Shown here one piece after another: positions 1 through 5,998 of a stretch of DNA of 6,306 nt (position 1 is the first letter of the stretch; every line of letters starts with the position of its first letter). Position numbers and translations under genes: made by a program. This DNA is from Clostridia bacterium (GTDB taxonomy: Bacteria; Bacillota_A; Clostridia; Christensenellales; UBA1242), in contig JAGBBI010000078.1 in NCBI GenBank assembly GCA_017938565.1, positions 1 to 6,306 of the forward strand, read 5' to 3'. The notes under the pieces are model-generated. The model ran no database searches. It was not told the DNA's origin and saw only the letters and a list, made by a program, of their open reading frames with translations.

Positions 1-774
1 ATCGACGGTACCAGTATAAGTCTTTGCGGTAGTCGTCGAGTTAGGATAGTTATAGTTACTATACCTAAACACCGGAACGCCGTCCATTCCAACTATGGTT
101 TCTGGGGCTCCACACCGAGTGGAAAGTACCGACGAAAAACTTATTGCACCACTCCCGTCAACAACGGTCGGCTCCACCACCACATCAAACTCTGCATCGG
201 GCATTTTTTCATAAACTAAAACCTCCGACGACCCCGCCTTATTAACCCCCGCACAAGCGGTAAACTTATGTACAGTTTCTCCGTTAAAATTATGCCCTAA
301 GATAAGCCCAATCAAATAGTTCTCCCCCGCCATAAAACCAAACGAACTATCGTCGCCATCTCCAACCTCTAAGTAAATCGTTACGTTTATTGTAAGGCCT
401 TCTTCGGGAGTGTAGACCATCGGCTCTGAAAGAACAAACCGATTAATTGTATCGCTTGAATTCTCATAAGCCGACACCCCAACCTCGCTAAAACTAAACG
501 CATTAGGATTAGTTACCGTAACACTTTTGGTTATATATAAATCTCCAAAACTTCGGTCAATGTTATACGATGTCAGCGACAGCGGAAATGATGCCGTTAA
601 CGCCTCAAGCCCCGCCGTATTTTCGTCAGTAGGCGAACTCCCACTCCCAAGGCTTAGAAAGTTAAAATAATTTTCAAGATTTTGAATTGACACGCTTGCT
701 TTTTTAAGCAGTTTGTTATAAAAAACCTTAGTTGTGCCATTTTTTATAATTTCAAGTTTATTGTGCAAATACAT
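1..774 (-). CDS. Phage tail-fibre/baseplate-type structural protein, 3' end outside window
   Basis: An open frame of 258 codons starts at ATG 774-772 and has no stop before the left edge, so only the N-terminal part is visible. The ATG follows AGGAGAGG (plus-strand 781-788) at 6 nt spacing. Residues 1-40 are polar and mixed. Residues 42-52 read LGSGSSPTDEN and are followed by TAGLE. This resembles the 'GTGTTAPsxtDTaLE'-type segment common near the start of phage tail and fibre proteins, which is established family knowledge recalled rather than searched. From residue 60 on the sequence is beta-rich with many Ser, Thr, Val and Asn, as expected of a fibre or baseplate appendage. It lies 40 nt downstream of the 337-aa gene, probably in the same transcript. 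The tail-structure role is inferred from this motif and from position after adaptor and hub genes. Receptor binding is possible but not shown. Confidence 0.75.
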   Translation of the reverse strand, partial: MYLHNKLEIIKNGTTKVFYNKLLKKASVSIQNLENYFNFLSLGSGSSPTDENTAGLEALTASFPLSLTSYNIDRSFGDLYITKSVTVTNPNAFSFSEVGVSAYENSSDTINRFVLSEPMVYTPEEGLTINVTIYLEVGDGDDSSFGFMAGENYLIGLILGHNFNGETVHKFTACAGVNKAGSSEVLVYEKMPDAEFDVVVEPTVVDGSGAISFSSVLSTRCGAPETIVGMDGVPVFRYSNYNYPNSTTTAKTYTGTVD

Positions 775-814
775 TTAAACCCTCTCCTTAATTTATTAAT
801 AATTTGCCGTACTT

Positions 815-1828
815 CTAGCCATAAACCATCTTTGTCTCAATTTGAATACAATCACCGACCCTGCTTCCAAGCCCAAGTTCAGGAGCAACGTCAAACAGCA
901 AATTTGTTCCACTATCGGTCGAAATTACCACATAAATAAAATGTGAATTGCTTTTAAGAGCACAGATGCTTTTGTATTTTTTCCCTTTGTTTACTTCAAA
1001 AGCCATCTCGCTTGATAAACTTTCACCCTCGATAGTCATATAATATGGTAAATTATCCCGAATAAAGCAAACCAAAATCCCGCTTCGCTCGCCAAACGCC
1101 GACACCGAAAAGACCGAAACTCCTTTTGCAACAACTCTTTCATCTTGAACGTTCCCCGACTTTGACATATAAAGTGTGTTGTCCGAAGCAAGCCTAAACC
1201 AACAACAAGTTGGACTTTCCGTCCCTAAAATCACACAATCGGATAACAATCCATCAGCGTAATAGAAGAACTTTGAGAAATCTAAACTGCTTACATCTTC
1301 GGCAGAGAAATTATAAATCTTTTTATCAACCATCAAACTGACACACATTAACCCATCAGACAAATCTGCGTTGATAACACTTTTATCATTAGTTTTTGCC
1401 GAAAACGAATTCGACCAAAGATAAAGCGTAGCAGTCGATAGATAGTTTGACAGCACTTCAGACGGACTGACTTCCAAAACGACCTCAACGCTCTCGCCCT
1501 CAACCAACATCAAACTTGCCATTAAAAAAATTTCATTGTCGCCAACCGAAAGAACTCGGTCTGAGTCATATAAAAGCATATTCCCCGCAAACAGTTTAAT
1601 ATTGACCGAATTTACAACATCGGCATTAATCTTCACAAGCCCTTGCAACACCGTCTGCCCGCCAACCTCAGCCGTTATCGTGCCAAGACTGTGAGACACC
1701 GTTCCTTGAACAAACTTCCCAATAAGACTTTTATTCTCAAACACTTGCAAAAAAGCCGAGTTTGAATTAGTTCCAATCTTCCGCTCAAGTTCGCTTACCT
1801 TCGCCGACAATTCCTTAACAATATTCAC
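815..1828 (-). CDS. Beta-rich putative phage tail/appendage protein, GTG start, family unknown
   Basis: This 337-aa frame starts with GTG at 1828-1826 and ends in TAG. The start is chosen because AAAGGGGGT (plus-strand 1836-1844) sits about 7 nt upstream and no in-frame ATG is close by. Residues 3-19 (VKELSAKVSELERKIG) form a short coiled-coil-like helix, suited to oligomerisation. Residues about 35-140 look like a beta-sandwich. Residues about 160-335 are repeated beta strands with aromatic and Cys residues (CCW at 208-210). STDSGTNL at 303-310 weakly resembles an Asp-box turn of sialidase-type propellers, but one copy is not enough to assign the fold. The gene lies between a coiled-coil gene and a fibre-like gene, so a structural tail role is inferred. 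I do not recognise the family. No signal peptide or membrane segment is visible. Confidence 0.85.
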   Translation of the reverse strand: MNIVKELSAKVSELERKIGTNSNSAFLQVFENKSLIGKFVQGTVSHSLGTITAEVGGQTVLQGLVKINADVVNSVNIKLFAGNMLLYDSDRVLSVGDNEIFLMASLMLVEGESVEVVLEVSPSEVLSNYLSTATLYLWSNSFSAKTNDKSVINADLSDGLMCVSLMVDKKIYNFSAEDVSSLDFSKFFYYADGLLSDCVILGTESPTCCWFRLASDNTLYMSKSGNVQDERVVAKGVSVFSVSAFGERSGILVCFIRDNLPYYMTIEGESLSSEMAFEVNKGKKYKSICALKSNSHFIYVVISTDSGTNLLFDVAPELGLGSRVGDCIQIETKMVYG

Positions 1829-1835
1829 GCTTGTT

Positions 1836-1844
1836 ACCCCCTTT
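1836..1844 (-). promoter_or_regulatory. Ribosome binding site that selects the GTG start of the 337-aa gene
   Basis: On the minus strand this reads AAAGGGGGT, about 7 nt before GTG 1828-1826. The nearest in-frame ATG codons lie well inside the gene, so the GTG is the only start served by this site. Confidence 0.75.
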
Positions 1845-1877
1845 TTCCCATTCTCCCTAAAATTTTTTGCACGAAAA

Positions 1878-1931
1878 ACCGAAATAGGCGTGATTTCAAG
1901 GAACTCCCTTTAAAACCAAGTCCATTTCGGT
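1878..1931 (-). terminator. Long hairpin with short T-run between the coiled-coil and 337-aa genes (terminator or leader structure)
   Basis: The arms ACCGAAAT (1878-1885) and ATTTCGGT (1924-1931) are perfect 8-bp complements. A nested, imperfect stem inside the loop has TTTAAAGG pairing CCTTGAAA on the minus strand with one mismatch. On the minus strand the closing arm is followed by TTTTT then CGTGC, so it resembles a weak intrinsic terminator or a structured leader. It lies about 50 nt before the GTG of the next gene. No known riboswitch class is recognised. Whether it terminates, attenuates or only folds cannot be decided by eye. Confidence 0.4.
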
Positions 1932-2008
1932 CTAGTCATAATTTATACTTAATTTTTCATACCGCCAAAAGCAATTAACCTTTGCGGTTGTATACAAAAA
2001 ACATTTGT

Positions 2009-2785
2009 TTATTTTTTCTTTTTAAATTTATCAGTCGCAAGTTTTTCTCTTTTTGTAAGTTTTTCGACTTGTTCTTCTTTAAACGCATTAACCATTTCAA
2101 GTGTCATCGTACTTTCATTAGCGACAACAGCACTGTGAAGTTTTCCAATCGCAGAACTTAAAGCCTCTTCAATTATTTCAAAGCAATCTTTGTCTACTAA
2201 AATTTCATATGGTATTGCCGATACCGATGATGGAACGGTTTCAACCAACTTTCTTAAAATTTCCCTTTTTTCGTAAAACAGAGTTGGAACCGGACACGAC
2301 GCTCCGCACAGAAGTTCTTTTAGGTTAACAGCAAACTTTTGAATTGGCTTCATAAATTTGCCAAGAGCAAAATCCGAGTAATCAAGAGCCCAATACTCGA
2401 TGGCTTTCCCAGAGTAGTCTTCTTTAATGCCACGATAGAAATTTTTTCCGTCCGACACAATCGACGCCGTCTTTATATCATCTTCAGTTATATCGCAAAT
2501 ATCAATCATACCATAGATACAATAACTATCCCCAGTATAACCACTTCTTCTATCCCAGAACGCCATCAACTGCTTTTTAGAAACAAATATAAAGGTCCCT
2601 TCGTCGTCAACACGCTTAACATCGGTAAGTTCCAAAAACCTTTGATAGTTCTCTTTTGCGTGCTGGCGATATTCATCAAGTTCACGTTTGGCGATCGCTT
2701 GGTCAACGGCATTCAACTCGTCTTTTGCAAGTTCAAGTCTTTCACGTGCCGAGTTCATATTTCTTCCCGCCATCTGCAATTCCAT
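2009..2785 (-). CDS. C-terminal part of an interrupted coiled-coil phage protein (258 aa from first ATG)
   Basis: The frame from ATG 2785-2783 encodes 258 aa ending DKFKKKK before TAA. The same frame is open further upstream to 2857, giving 24 more codons directly after a TGA that ends the 68-aa frame. Residues about 5-50 (ARERLELAKDELNAVDQAIA and on) form a charged coiled coil that continues the helical character of the upstream piece. The middle contains a mixed alpha/beta segment with Trp residues in AFWDRR and EYWALDY. The C-terminus is helical and Lys-rich. There is no good ribosome binding site for ATG 2785: the nearest purine run, GGGGGAAGAG, ends about 15 nt or more upstream. This suggests the segment is normally the downstream part of a 351-residue protein. 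The family is not recognised. Its position between hub and fibre-like genes suggests a virion or tail-assembly role. Confidence 0.75.
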   Translation of the reverse strand: MELQMAGRNMNSARERLELAKDELNAVDQAIAKRELDEYRQHAKENYQRFLELTDVKRVDDEGTFIFVSKKQLMAFWDRRSGYTGDSYCIYGMIDICDITEDDIKTASIVSDGKNFYRGIKEDYSGKAIEYWALDYSDFALGKFMKPIQKFAVNLKELLCGASCPVPTLFYEKREILRKLVETVPSSVSAIPYEILVDKDCFEIIEEALSSAIGKLHSAVVANESTMTLEMVNAFKEEQVEKLTKREKLATDKFKKKK

Positions 2786-2857
2786 ATCAAGTGATAAATA
2801 CTCTTCCCCCGTGCTTTTTGGATGCTTTTTATCATAACTTTCATGTTCTTCTTGCGA

Positions 2858-3064
2858 TCATCCAACAACTAAAAATGCGTCCTTAGTTGCCCTAAGTTTC
2901 ATATACTTGTCTGAAACCTTCACATAATCTTGCTGAATATCCTCAGCCTCCCTTTCAAGTTCCTTTTTCTTTAATAACAATTCTTCTTTTGTAAGACCTT
3001 CAAATTCCTTCATTAATTCCAACTCTTTAGTGTTTACAATAGGTAAATCAAAACTTATAGTCAT
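2858..3064 (-). CDS. N-terminal part of the interrupted coiled-coil phage protein (68 aa, ends at TGA)
   Basis: ATG 3064-3062 is preceded on the minus strand by AGAGGGGG (plus-strand 3074-3081) with about 9 nt spacing, a strong site. The product begins MTISFDLPIVN. Residues 20-62 then form an unbroken charged helix (EGLTKEELLLKKKELEREAE and on), a predicted coiled coil, ending DAFLVVG. The stop is TGA (plus-strand 2858-2860). The next codons in the same frame are protein-like (SQEEHESYDKKHPKSTGEEY) and lead straight into the 258-aa frame without another stop. The 68-aa product could exist on its own, but the continuation argues for a single gene of 352 codons including the final stop. A promoter at 3251-3279 lies about 180 nt upstream and probably drives this gene. 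Confidence 0.75.
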   Translation of the reverse strand: MTISFDLPIVNTKELELMKEFEGLTKEELLLKKKELEREAEDIQQDYVKVSDKYMKLRATKDAFLVVG

Positions 3065-3250
3065 GGTTATATACCCCCTCTTTTTGTATTAGATTAATAA
3101 AGTTACTTTTTTAACTACCCAAAGAAACAACAACTTCTTTAACAAAATCTAATCACTATTAATTTAAAGATTTTTTGTTTCCGCTTTTTGATGCCCACCA
3201 AGAGTAAAAGGTCATCACTGGTTTAGCCAAAACTTAACTTTACGCTACCT

Positions 3251-3279
3251 ATTGTACAAGATAAAATTTGCTTTCGCAA
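3251..3279 (-). promoter_or_regulatory. Sigma-A type promoter for the distal gene group
   Basis: The minus strand reads TTGCGA (plus-strand 3274-3279), a 17-nt spacer, then TACAAT (3251-3256). The -35 box matches TTGACA at 4 of 6 positions and the -10 matches TATAAT at 5 of 6. Transcription would start near 3244, giving a leader of about 180 nt before ATG 3064. It would serve the coiled-coil, 337-aa and fibre-like genes independently of the upstream promoter. Confidence 0.6.
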
Positions 3280-3285
3280 CATTTT
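3263..3285 (-). terminator. GAAA-tetraloop hairpin, weak terminator candidate for the hub gene, overlapping the promoter
   Basis: On the minus strand AAAAT, a bulged G, and TTGC pair with GCAA and ATTTT around a GAAA loop, a stable GNRA tetraloop. The 3' arm runs into ATTTTATCTT, a broken T-rich stretch. The stem is AU-rich, so termination would be weak. The same bases carry the -35 box at 3274-3279. Confidence 0.35.
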
Positions 3286-3318
3286 GAAGCATCGACTTTT
3301 GGGTCTTTTTGTAGTTTT

Positions 3319-3334
3319 TTGTCGAATTCGACAA
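3319..3334. repeat. Perfect 16-bp palindrome, operator-like
   Basis: TTGTCGAATTCGACAA is identical to its reverse complement. It is centred about 83 bp upstream of the predicted start site near 3244. It lies within a looser pairing of TTTTTTGT with ACAAAAAA, so an RNA copy could fold two ways. A protein-binding site is as likely as an RNA structure. Confidence 0.45.
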
Positions 3335-3381
3335 CCTATAACAAAAAATTAGCATTTTCGACCAAACAAATCCTCACACTT

Positions 3382-3413
3382 CCAATAAATTAGACCAAAA
3401 TTCCCAATAAATT
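3382..3413. repeat. Tandem direct repeat CCAATAAATT x2
   Basis: The two exact 10-bp copies at 3382-3391 and 3404-3413 are 22 bp apart start to start, close to two helical turns. They lie just downstream of the hub gene stop. Chance recurrence in AT-rich DNA is possible. Confidence 0.3.
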
Positions 3414-3447
3414 GTTTTTCAGAACCGCAATAGTTATCAAATAATAA

Positions 3448-4875
3448 CTAAAACACTTCCAGATAAACGCTTTCAAGTTCTACACCTGCACCACATTCAA
3501 TCGAAAACCCAATAGAATATCCCTCAAAGACAACTGGAACAGCAATATTTGATTTATCAATTTCAACCTTCAGCATTTCGTTTGCTTCGTTAAATAATTT
3601 TACAATTACCTGCTCCCCCGACTTCAGTTTCACTACCACCTTACGAACGACTTTTTTCTTTGACGGCTCCAGAAAATCATACAGCCCCGTTATGTATTTT
3701 GCCGAACAGTCTAAGGACTCGTCGGAGTTAACAACCAAACAGTTTTCCAAATCTTCCTTTTTGCCGTTATTCAAAAGCACCAGTTTATATTCTCCGTTTG
3801 CACAAATGACAGTCATCGAAACAACATTTAGCCCTCTGAAAATAGTATATTCTTTAGTTGTTACATCCATAACAAAAAGTGCATTGTTTTGAATGTCCGC
3901 ATCATTATACGCCTCGTCATTAAAATCTATATGACAAGTTAGGTAATATTTCCCATTAAAAAACACCGATTGACTTTCTTCGCTCGGCTTAACCAGCCCG
4001 TCAATATCATCTAAAATTTTTGTCGTCTCCGTTCCATTAAAAGCATAAATACCATCGCTTGCAACAAAGATAATTCTATCGCCACACAATGCTATTGTTT
4101 TGTCAAAAATCTTCCCGCTTGATACAAACAAATGCGAAAGATAAAACTCCTCTTGTGCTCCGCTTGCCGAAAGTCTTGAAATACCTTGGTCCCTGAAAAT
4201 ATATACATAACCGTTGTAACTAACCACTTTATTCGCATCGCCACGCTCATCTGCAAGTTGAATAAAACCAGCGTCAACCAAACTAACACTCCAATTCGTA
4301 GGGTCAAGGTCGTCGCTAAACCAGACTTCATCAGACGAGCCACTGGTGGTCGCAAACAGTCGCTCAGAGTGTAAACACATTGATGTAATCTTCGGTGCGT
4401 CAATTACAATTTCGGGTTCGCTCACTCCATTCCATACCACCATATTGTCGGTAGGCGACGAAAAAATAATTACATCTTCGCTGTCTAATCTATAGTTAAT
4501 TGCAAGCGGACTGCTGGTAAAAGTAATATCAAGAGGCTCAAATTTTTCCGAACTTCCATCAAGATTTAAATAAAAAAATTGAAAATTATTGTTTACGAAA
4601 ATCAATTTGCTTGCGTCTTTGTTGTTGTCAAAATCATACTTTTTAAAATAAAAAATACTACCGCCAGAAACATCATTGTCCGCCCCAATAAAATACTCGT
4701 CTTGCATAGAGTTCGCCAAATAGTCGCAAAATTCCGCCCGAAAAGGAAGTTCGCTTTTAAGCGAGCCTCCAATATGGTCAAAATTGTATGCAATTTTCGC
4801 TTCGGTTAGCCCCACCAAATTATCGCTTGTTTTGCTGTTAATTCCACGCCTGAAATCATTAAATTTAATTTTCAT
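3448..4875 (-). CDS. Phage tail hub / DNA-stabilization-like protein (podovirus type)
   Basis: ATG 4875-4873 follows GGAG (plus-strand 4884-4887) at 8 nt spacing, and the 475-aa product ends at TAG. Residues 5-45 (FNDFRRGINSK, then AYNFDHIGGSLK) resemble the N-terminus of phage tail hub/packaged-DNA stabilization proteins. Residues 165-197 (CLHSERLFATT, EVWFSDDLDPTNW) and 216-235 (KVVSYNGYVYIFRDQGISRL) match the strand pattern of these beta-propeller-like proteins. Residues 400-475 form a separate beta domain (FLEPSKKKVVRKVVVKL through SIGFSIECGAGVELESV), as often seen at their C-termini. In such phages the protein forms a tube below the connector and helps hold packaged DNA. It directly follows the adaptor-like gene, the usual order. 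The family call rests on recalled sequence character, not a search, so the T7 gp12 and P22 gp10 comparison is by role only. Confidence 0.7.
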   Translation of the reverse strand: MKIKFNDFRRGINSKTSDNLVGLTEAKIAYNFDHIGGSLKSELPFRAEFCDYLANSMQDEYFIGADNDVSGGSIFYFKKYDFDNNKDASKLIFVNNNFQFFYLNLDGSSEKFEPLDITFTSSPLAINYRLDSEDVIIFSSPTDNMVVWNGVSEPEIVIDAPKITSMCLHSERLFATTSGSSDEVWFSDDLDPTNWSVSLVDAGFIQLADERGDANKVVSYNGYVYIFRDQGISRLSASGAQEEFYLSHLFVSSGKIFDKTIALCGDRIIFVASDGIYAFNGTETTKILDDIDGLVKPSEESQSVFFNGKYYLTCHIDFNDEAYNDADIQNNALFVMDVTTKEYTIFRGLNVVSMTVICANGEYKLVLLNNGKKEDLENCLVVNSDESLDCSAKYITGLYDFLEPSKKKVVRKVVVKLKSGEQVIVKLFNEANEMLKVEIDKSNIAVPVVFEGYSIGFSIECGAGVELESVYLEVF

Positions 4876-4946
4876 TTCACTTTCTCCATATAAATACTTT
4901 AATCACCAAAAATATACACTTATCTCTAAAAATAGCCTAAAATATT

Positions 4947-5549
4947 TTACATAAACTTTCGTGGAGCAAGGTAAAGTTTTTGTCTTCGTGTAATCTGAGA
5001 AATTAAATTTTCTTCAAATTTCTCGTTCCAGTACTTTGCTTCGTCATAGACATTCTTTGATAACAAATAGTCCGAAACCACACCAAGTGCTATTACACGT
5101 TTTGAAACTATTGGCGGAAGCACAATCACCTCATCAACAGACTTCAGCGGTCTTGGCGAAAACCTATAATCTACTAAAACTCTCCTGTTTTTATAAGGCA
5201 AGTATAAGTGATAAGGCAAACTGTTAAACGGAATTTCTGCTCCACTTGACGCATCGCTGACCGCAATTATTTCAATCACCGACGCCGAAAAATCATCATA
5301 AGATATCTTCCCTTGGAAATCAGATACCAACTCTTCACTTTTGTTAACCGACAAGTAATTAGAAGCGATGCGGTCTACCGTTAACCCAACACACTTAATA
5401 AGTCGGTCAATTTTTTTCTTTACTGCACTTGTAAACTCAAAATTTTCATCATTTGCTATTGCGTTTTCATAGTTTTGTAATTCAGCACTTACATCATCTA
5501 AGCCAATCAAGTCAGACGCCAAACCAATTACATCTTTAACTGTTAACAT
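4947..5549 (-). CDS. Putative phage head-tail adaptor (connector) protein
   Basis: The product has 200 aa from ATG 5549-5547 to TAA. A TTG in frame at 5555 is rejected because it sits 1 nt from the ribosome binding site AAAGGGG (plus-strand 5557-5563), whereas ATG 5549 has 7 nt spacing. Residues 1-70 are helical (VKDVIGLASDLIGLDD, KKIDRLIKCVGLTVDRIASNYL). Residues 85-145 are beta-rich with a Tyr/Pro/Arg-rich loop. Residues 148-200 return to helix (RVIALGVVSDYLLSKN, YDEAKYWNEKFEENL) and end in a basic tail (RRQKLYLAPRKF). This helix-strand-helix layout and the C-terminal 'YxxxxxxYdEAxxWxxkFe' pattern are typical of small adaptor proteins that sit under the portal in Firmicutes phages. The following hub gene fits this. 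The assignment is moderate, from pattern recognition only. Confidence 0.6.
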   Translation of the reverse strand: MLTVKDVIGLASDLIGLDDVSAELQNYENAIANDENFEFTSAVKKKIDRLIKCVGLTVDRIASNYLSVNKSEELVSDFQGKISYDDFSASVIEIIAVSDASSGAEIPFNSLPYHLYLPYKNRRVLVDYRFSPRPLKSVDEVIVLPPIVSKRVIALGVVSDYLLSKNVYDEAKYWNEKFEENLISQITRRQKLYLAPRKFM

Positions 5550-5556
5550 AACCAAA

Positions 5557-5563
5557 CCCCTTT
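5557..5563 (-). promoter_or_regulatory. Ribosome binding site that selects ATG 5549 for the adaptor-like gene
   Basis: The minus strand reads AAAGGGG, 7 nt before ATG 5549-5547 but only 1 nt before the in-frame TTG at 5555. The ATG is therefore preferred and the protein is 200 aa rather than 202. Confidence 0.7.
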
Positions 5564-5573
5564 TTTTAACTTT

Positions 5574-5924
5574 CTACTTAAGTTTATATTTCATACGTTC
5601 AAGCAACTCTTTTGCCCTGTCCTTCGTGTCTTGCAATTTCTTTTGTTCTTCGCTTTGCTGAAGTTGTTCGTTTTGCTCTTCGATTTCTTTAATTAGCGCA
5701 CTTGCATTATTCCTTGCGGTTTTTCGCACCAAACTTAAAAGTCGTGCATCCACTCTATCATACGGACAAACCACCGAAAGTGTGTTCCCAATGTTTTTAT
5801 TAGAGTGTACCTCAAATCGACCAAGCAGATTATTAAAAACCAAGAAATAGTCATTATCAATCTCTTTAAGGCGTCTTGCAATACCAAACAAATCGTCTTC
5901 AATGACCTTTAAATATTCTTTCAT
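5574..5924 (-). CDS. Small conserved-looking phage protein of unknown function, 116 aa
   Basis: ATG 5924-5922 follows two purine runs on the minus strand, GAAAGGGGG and AAAGGAAAGG, and the frame ends at TAG. Residues 1-25 (YLKVIEDDLFGIARRLKEID) form a helix. Residues 26-55 form a compact beta segment (YFLVFNNLLGRFEVH, TLSVVCPYDRVDARLL). Residues 60-116 form a long, highly charged helix rich in Glu, Gln and Lys, probably a coiled coil. The 'dLFxIAxRLKEID-xYF-vfN-GrFEVH' opening is one I recognise from Clostridia and Firmicutes phage structural regions, where it has no firm function that I can name. It is the first gene after the control region and sits 24 nt upstream of the adaptor-like gene, so it is probably the leading gene of the operon. 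A role in head or connector assembly is inference. Confidence 0.75.
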   Translation of the reverse strand: MKEYLKVIEDDLFGIARRLKEIDNDYFLVFNNLLGRFEVHSNKNIGNTLSVVCPYDRVDARLLSLVRKTARNNASALIKEIEEQNEQLQQSEEQKKLQDTKDRAKELLERMKYKLK

Positions 5925-5954
5925 ACCTTTCCTTTACCCCCTTTCAAAATAACT

Positions 5955-5985
5955 TTCAAAAAAACAAAAAGGCTTCTTCGCCTTT
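5955..5985 (-). terminator. Intrinsic terminator/attenuator in the leader of the virion operon
   Basis: On the minus strand AAAGGC (5985-5980) pairs with GCCTTT (5973-5968) around a GAAGAA loop. It is followed by a T-rich tract broken by a single G (plus-strand 5957-5967), the pattern of a factor-independent terminator. It begins only about 7 nt after the predicted transcription start near 5992 and lies before ATG 5924, so most transcripts would stop after about 35 nt unless termination is relieved. On the plus strand the 3' side is not T-rich, so it works leftwards only. Confidence 0.65.
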
Positions 5986-5998
5986 CGATTACGCCACG

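Larger units (their letters stand above)
1829..2008. other. 180-base intergenic region with two inverted repeats
   Basis: This gap holds the ribosome binding site at 1836-1844 and the 8-bp-arm hairpin at 1878-1931. It also has a bulged inverted repeat with arms ACCGC near 1960 and GCGGT near 1984, and the 10-bp palindrome TTGTATACAA at 1988-1997. The bulged repeat has no T-run on either strand. TATAAA-like sequence is present on the minus strand near 1940, but without a -35 box at acceptable spacing. No coding sequence is supported. Confidence 0.5.
2009..3064 (-). other. Single 352-codon reading frame carrying one in-frame TGA at 2858-2860
   Basis: The two open frames above share one reading frame, separated only by the TGA. 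Everything between them is open: 24 codons follow the TGA before ATG 2785. The upstream piece has a strong ribosome binding site and the downstream piece has none well placed. Possible readings are a nonsense mutation, a sequencing or assembly error (TGG to TGA is one transition and would restore Trp), leaky UGA readthrough, or translation in a host that reads UGA as an amino acid. The other five complete genes end in TAA or TAG. The eight Trp residues in the complete genes are all TGG, and no other TGA interrupts a gene here, which argues against wholesale code reassignment. Confidence 0.7.
3065..3447. other. 383-base non-coding region between hub gene and coiled-coil gene
   Basis: This is the largest gap inside the gene block. 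It contains two direct copies of CCAATAAATT (3382-3391 and 3404-3413) and the perfect palindrome at 3319-3334. It also has a hairpin overlapping a minus-strand promoter (3251-3285), an imperfect hairpin near 3190-3216 and a 68-aa-gene ribosome binding site at 3074-3081. TCGAC occurs at 3292, 3328 and 3358. The only short open frame of note is 3215-3159 (18 aa), which lacks a ribosome binding site. I see no convincing gene. The region looks regulatory and may make a leader or small RNA. Confidence 0.6.

Noticed and set aside
1869..1925. Short minus-strand frame starting ATGGACTTGG in the structured intergenic region.
   Set aside because: It stops at TGA after nine codons and has no ribosome binding site. 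The pairing of the region explains it better.
1940..1985. Minus-strand promoter before the 337-aa gene (TATAAA near 1940-1950).
   Set aside because: The best -35 candidates (TTGCTT, TTGGCG) lie at 21 and 15 nt spacing, both outside the normal range.
2820..2860. Selenocysteine insertion at the TGA.
   Set aside because: No compact SECIS-like hairpin is visible just downstream of the TGA, and the surrounding protein is a coiled coil without a redox motif.
2339..2886. Plus-strand open frames opposite the coiled-coil gene.
   Set aside because: They are antisense shadows of a better minus-strand frame, lack ribosome binding sites and have no recognisable character.
4092..4809. Several open frames on both strands within the hub gene.
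   Set aside because: They overlap the 475-aa frame completely, and the hub frame has a good ribosome binding site and family-like motifs.
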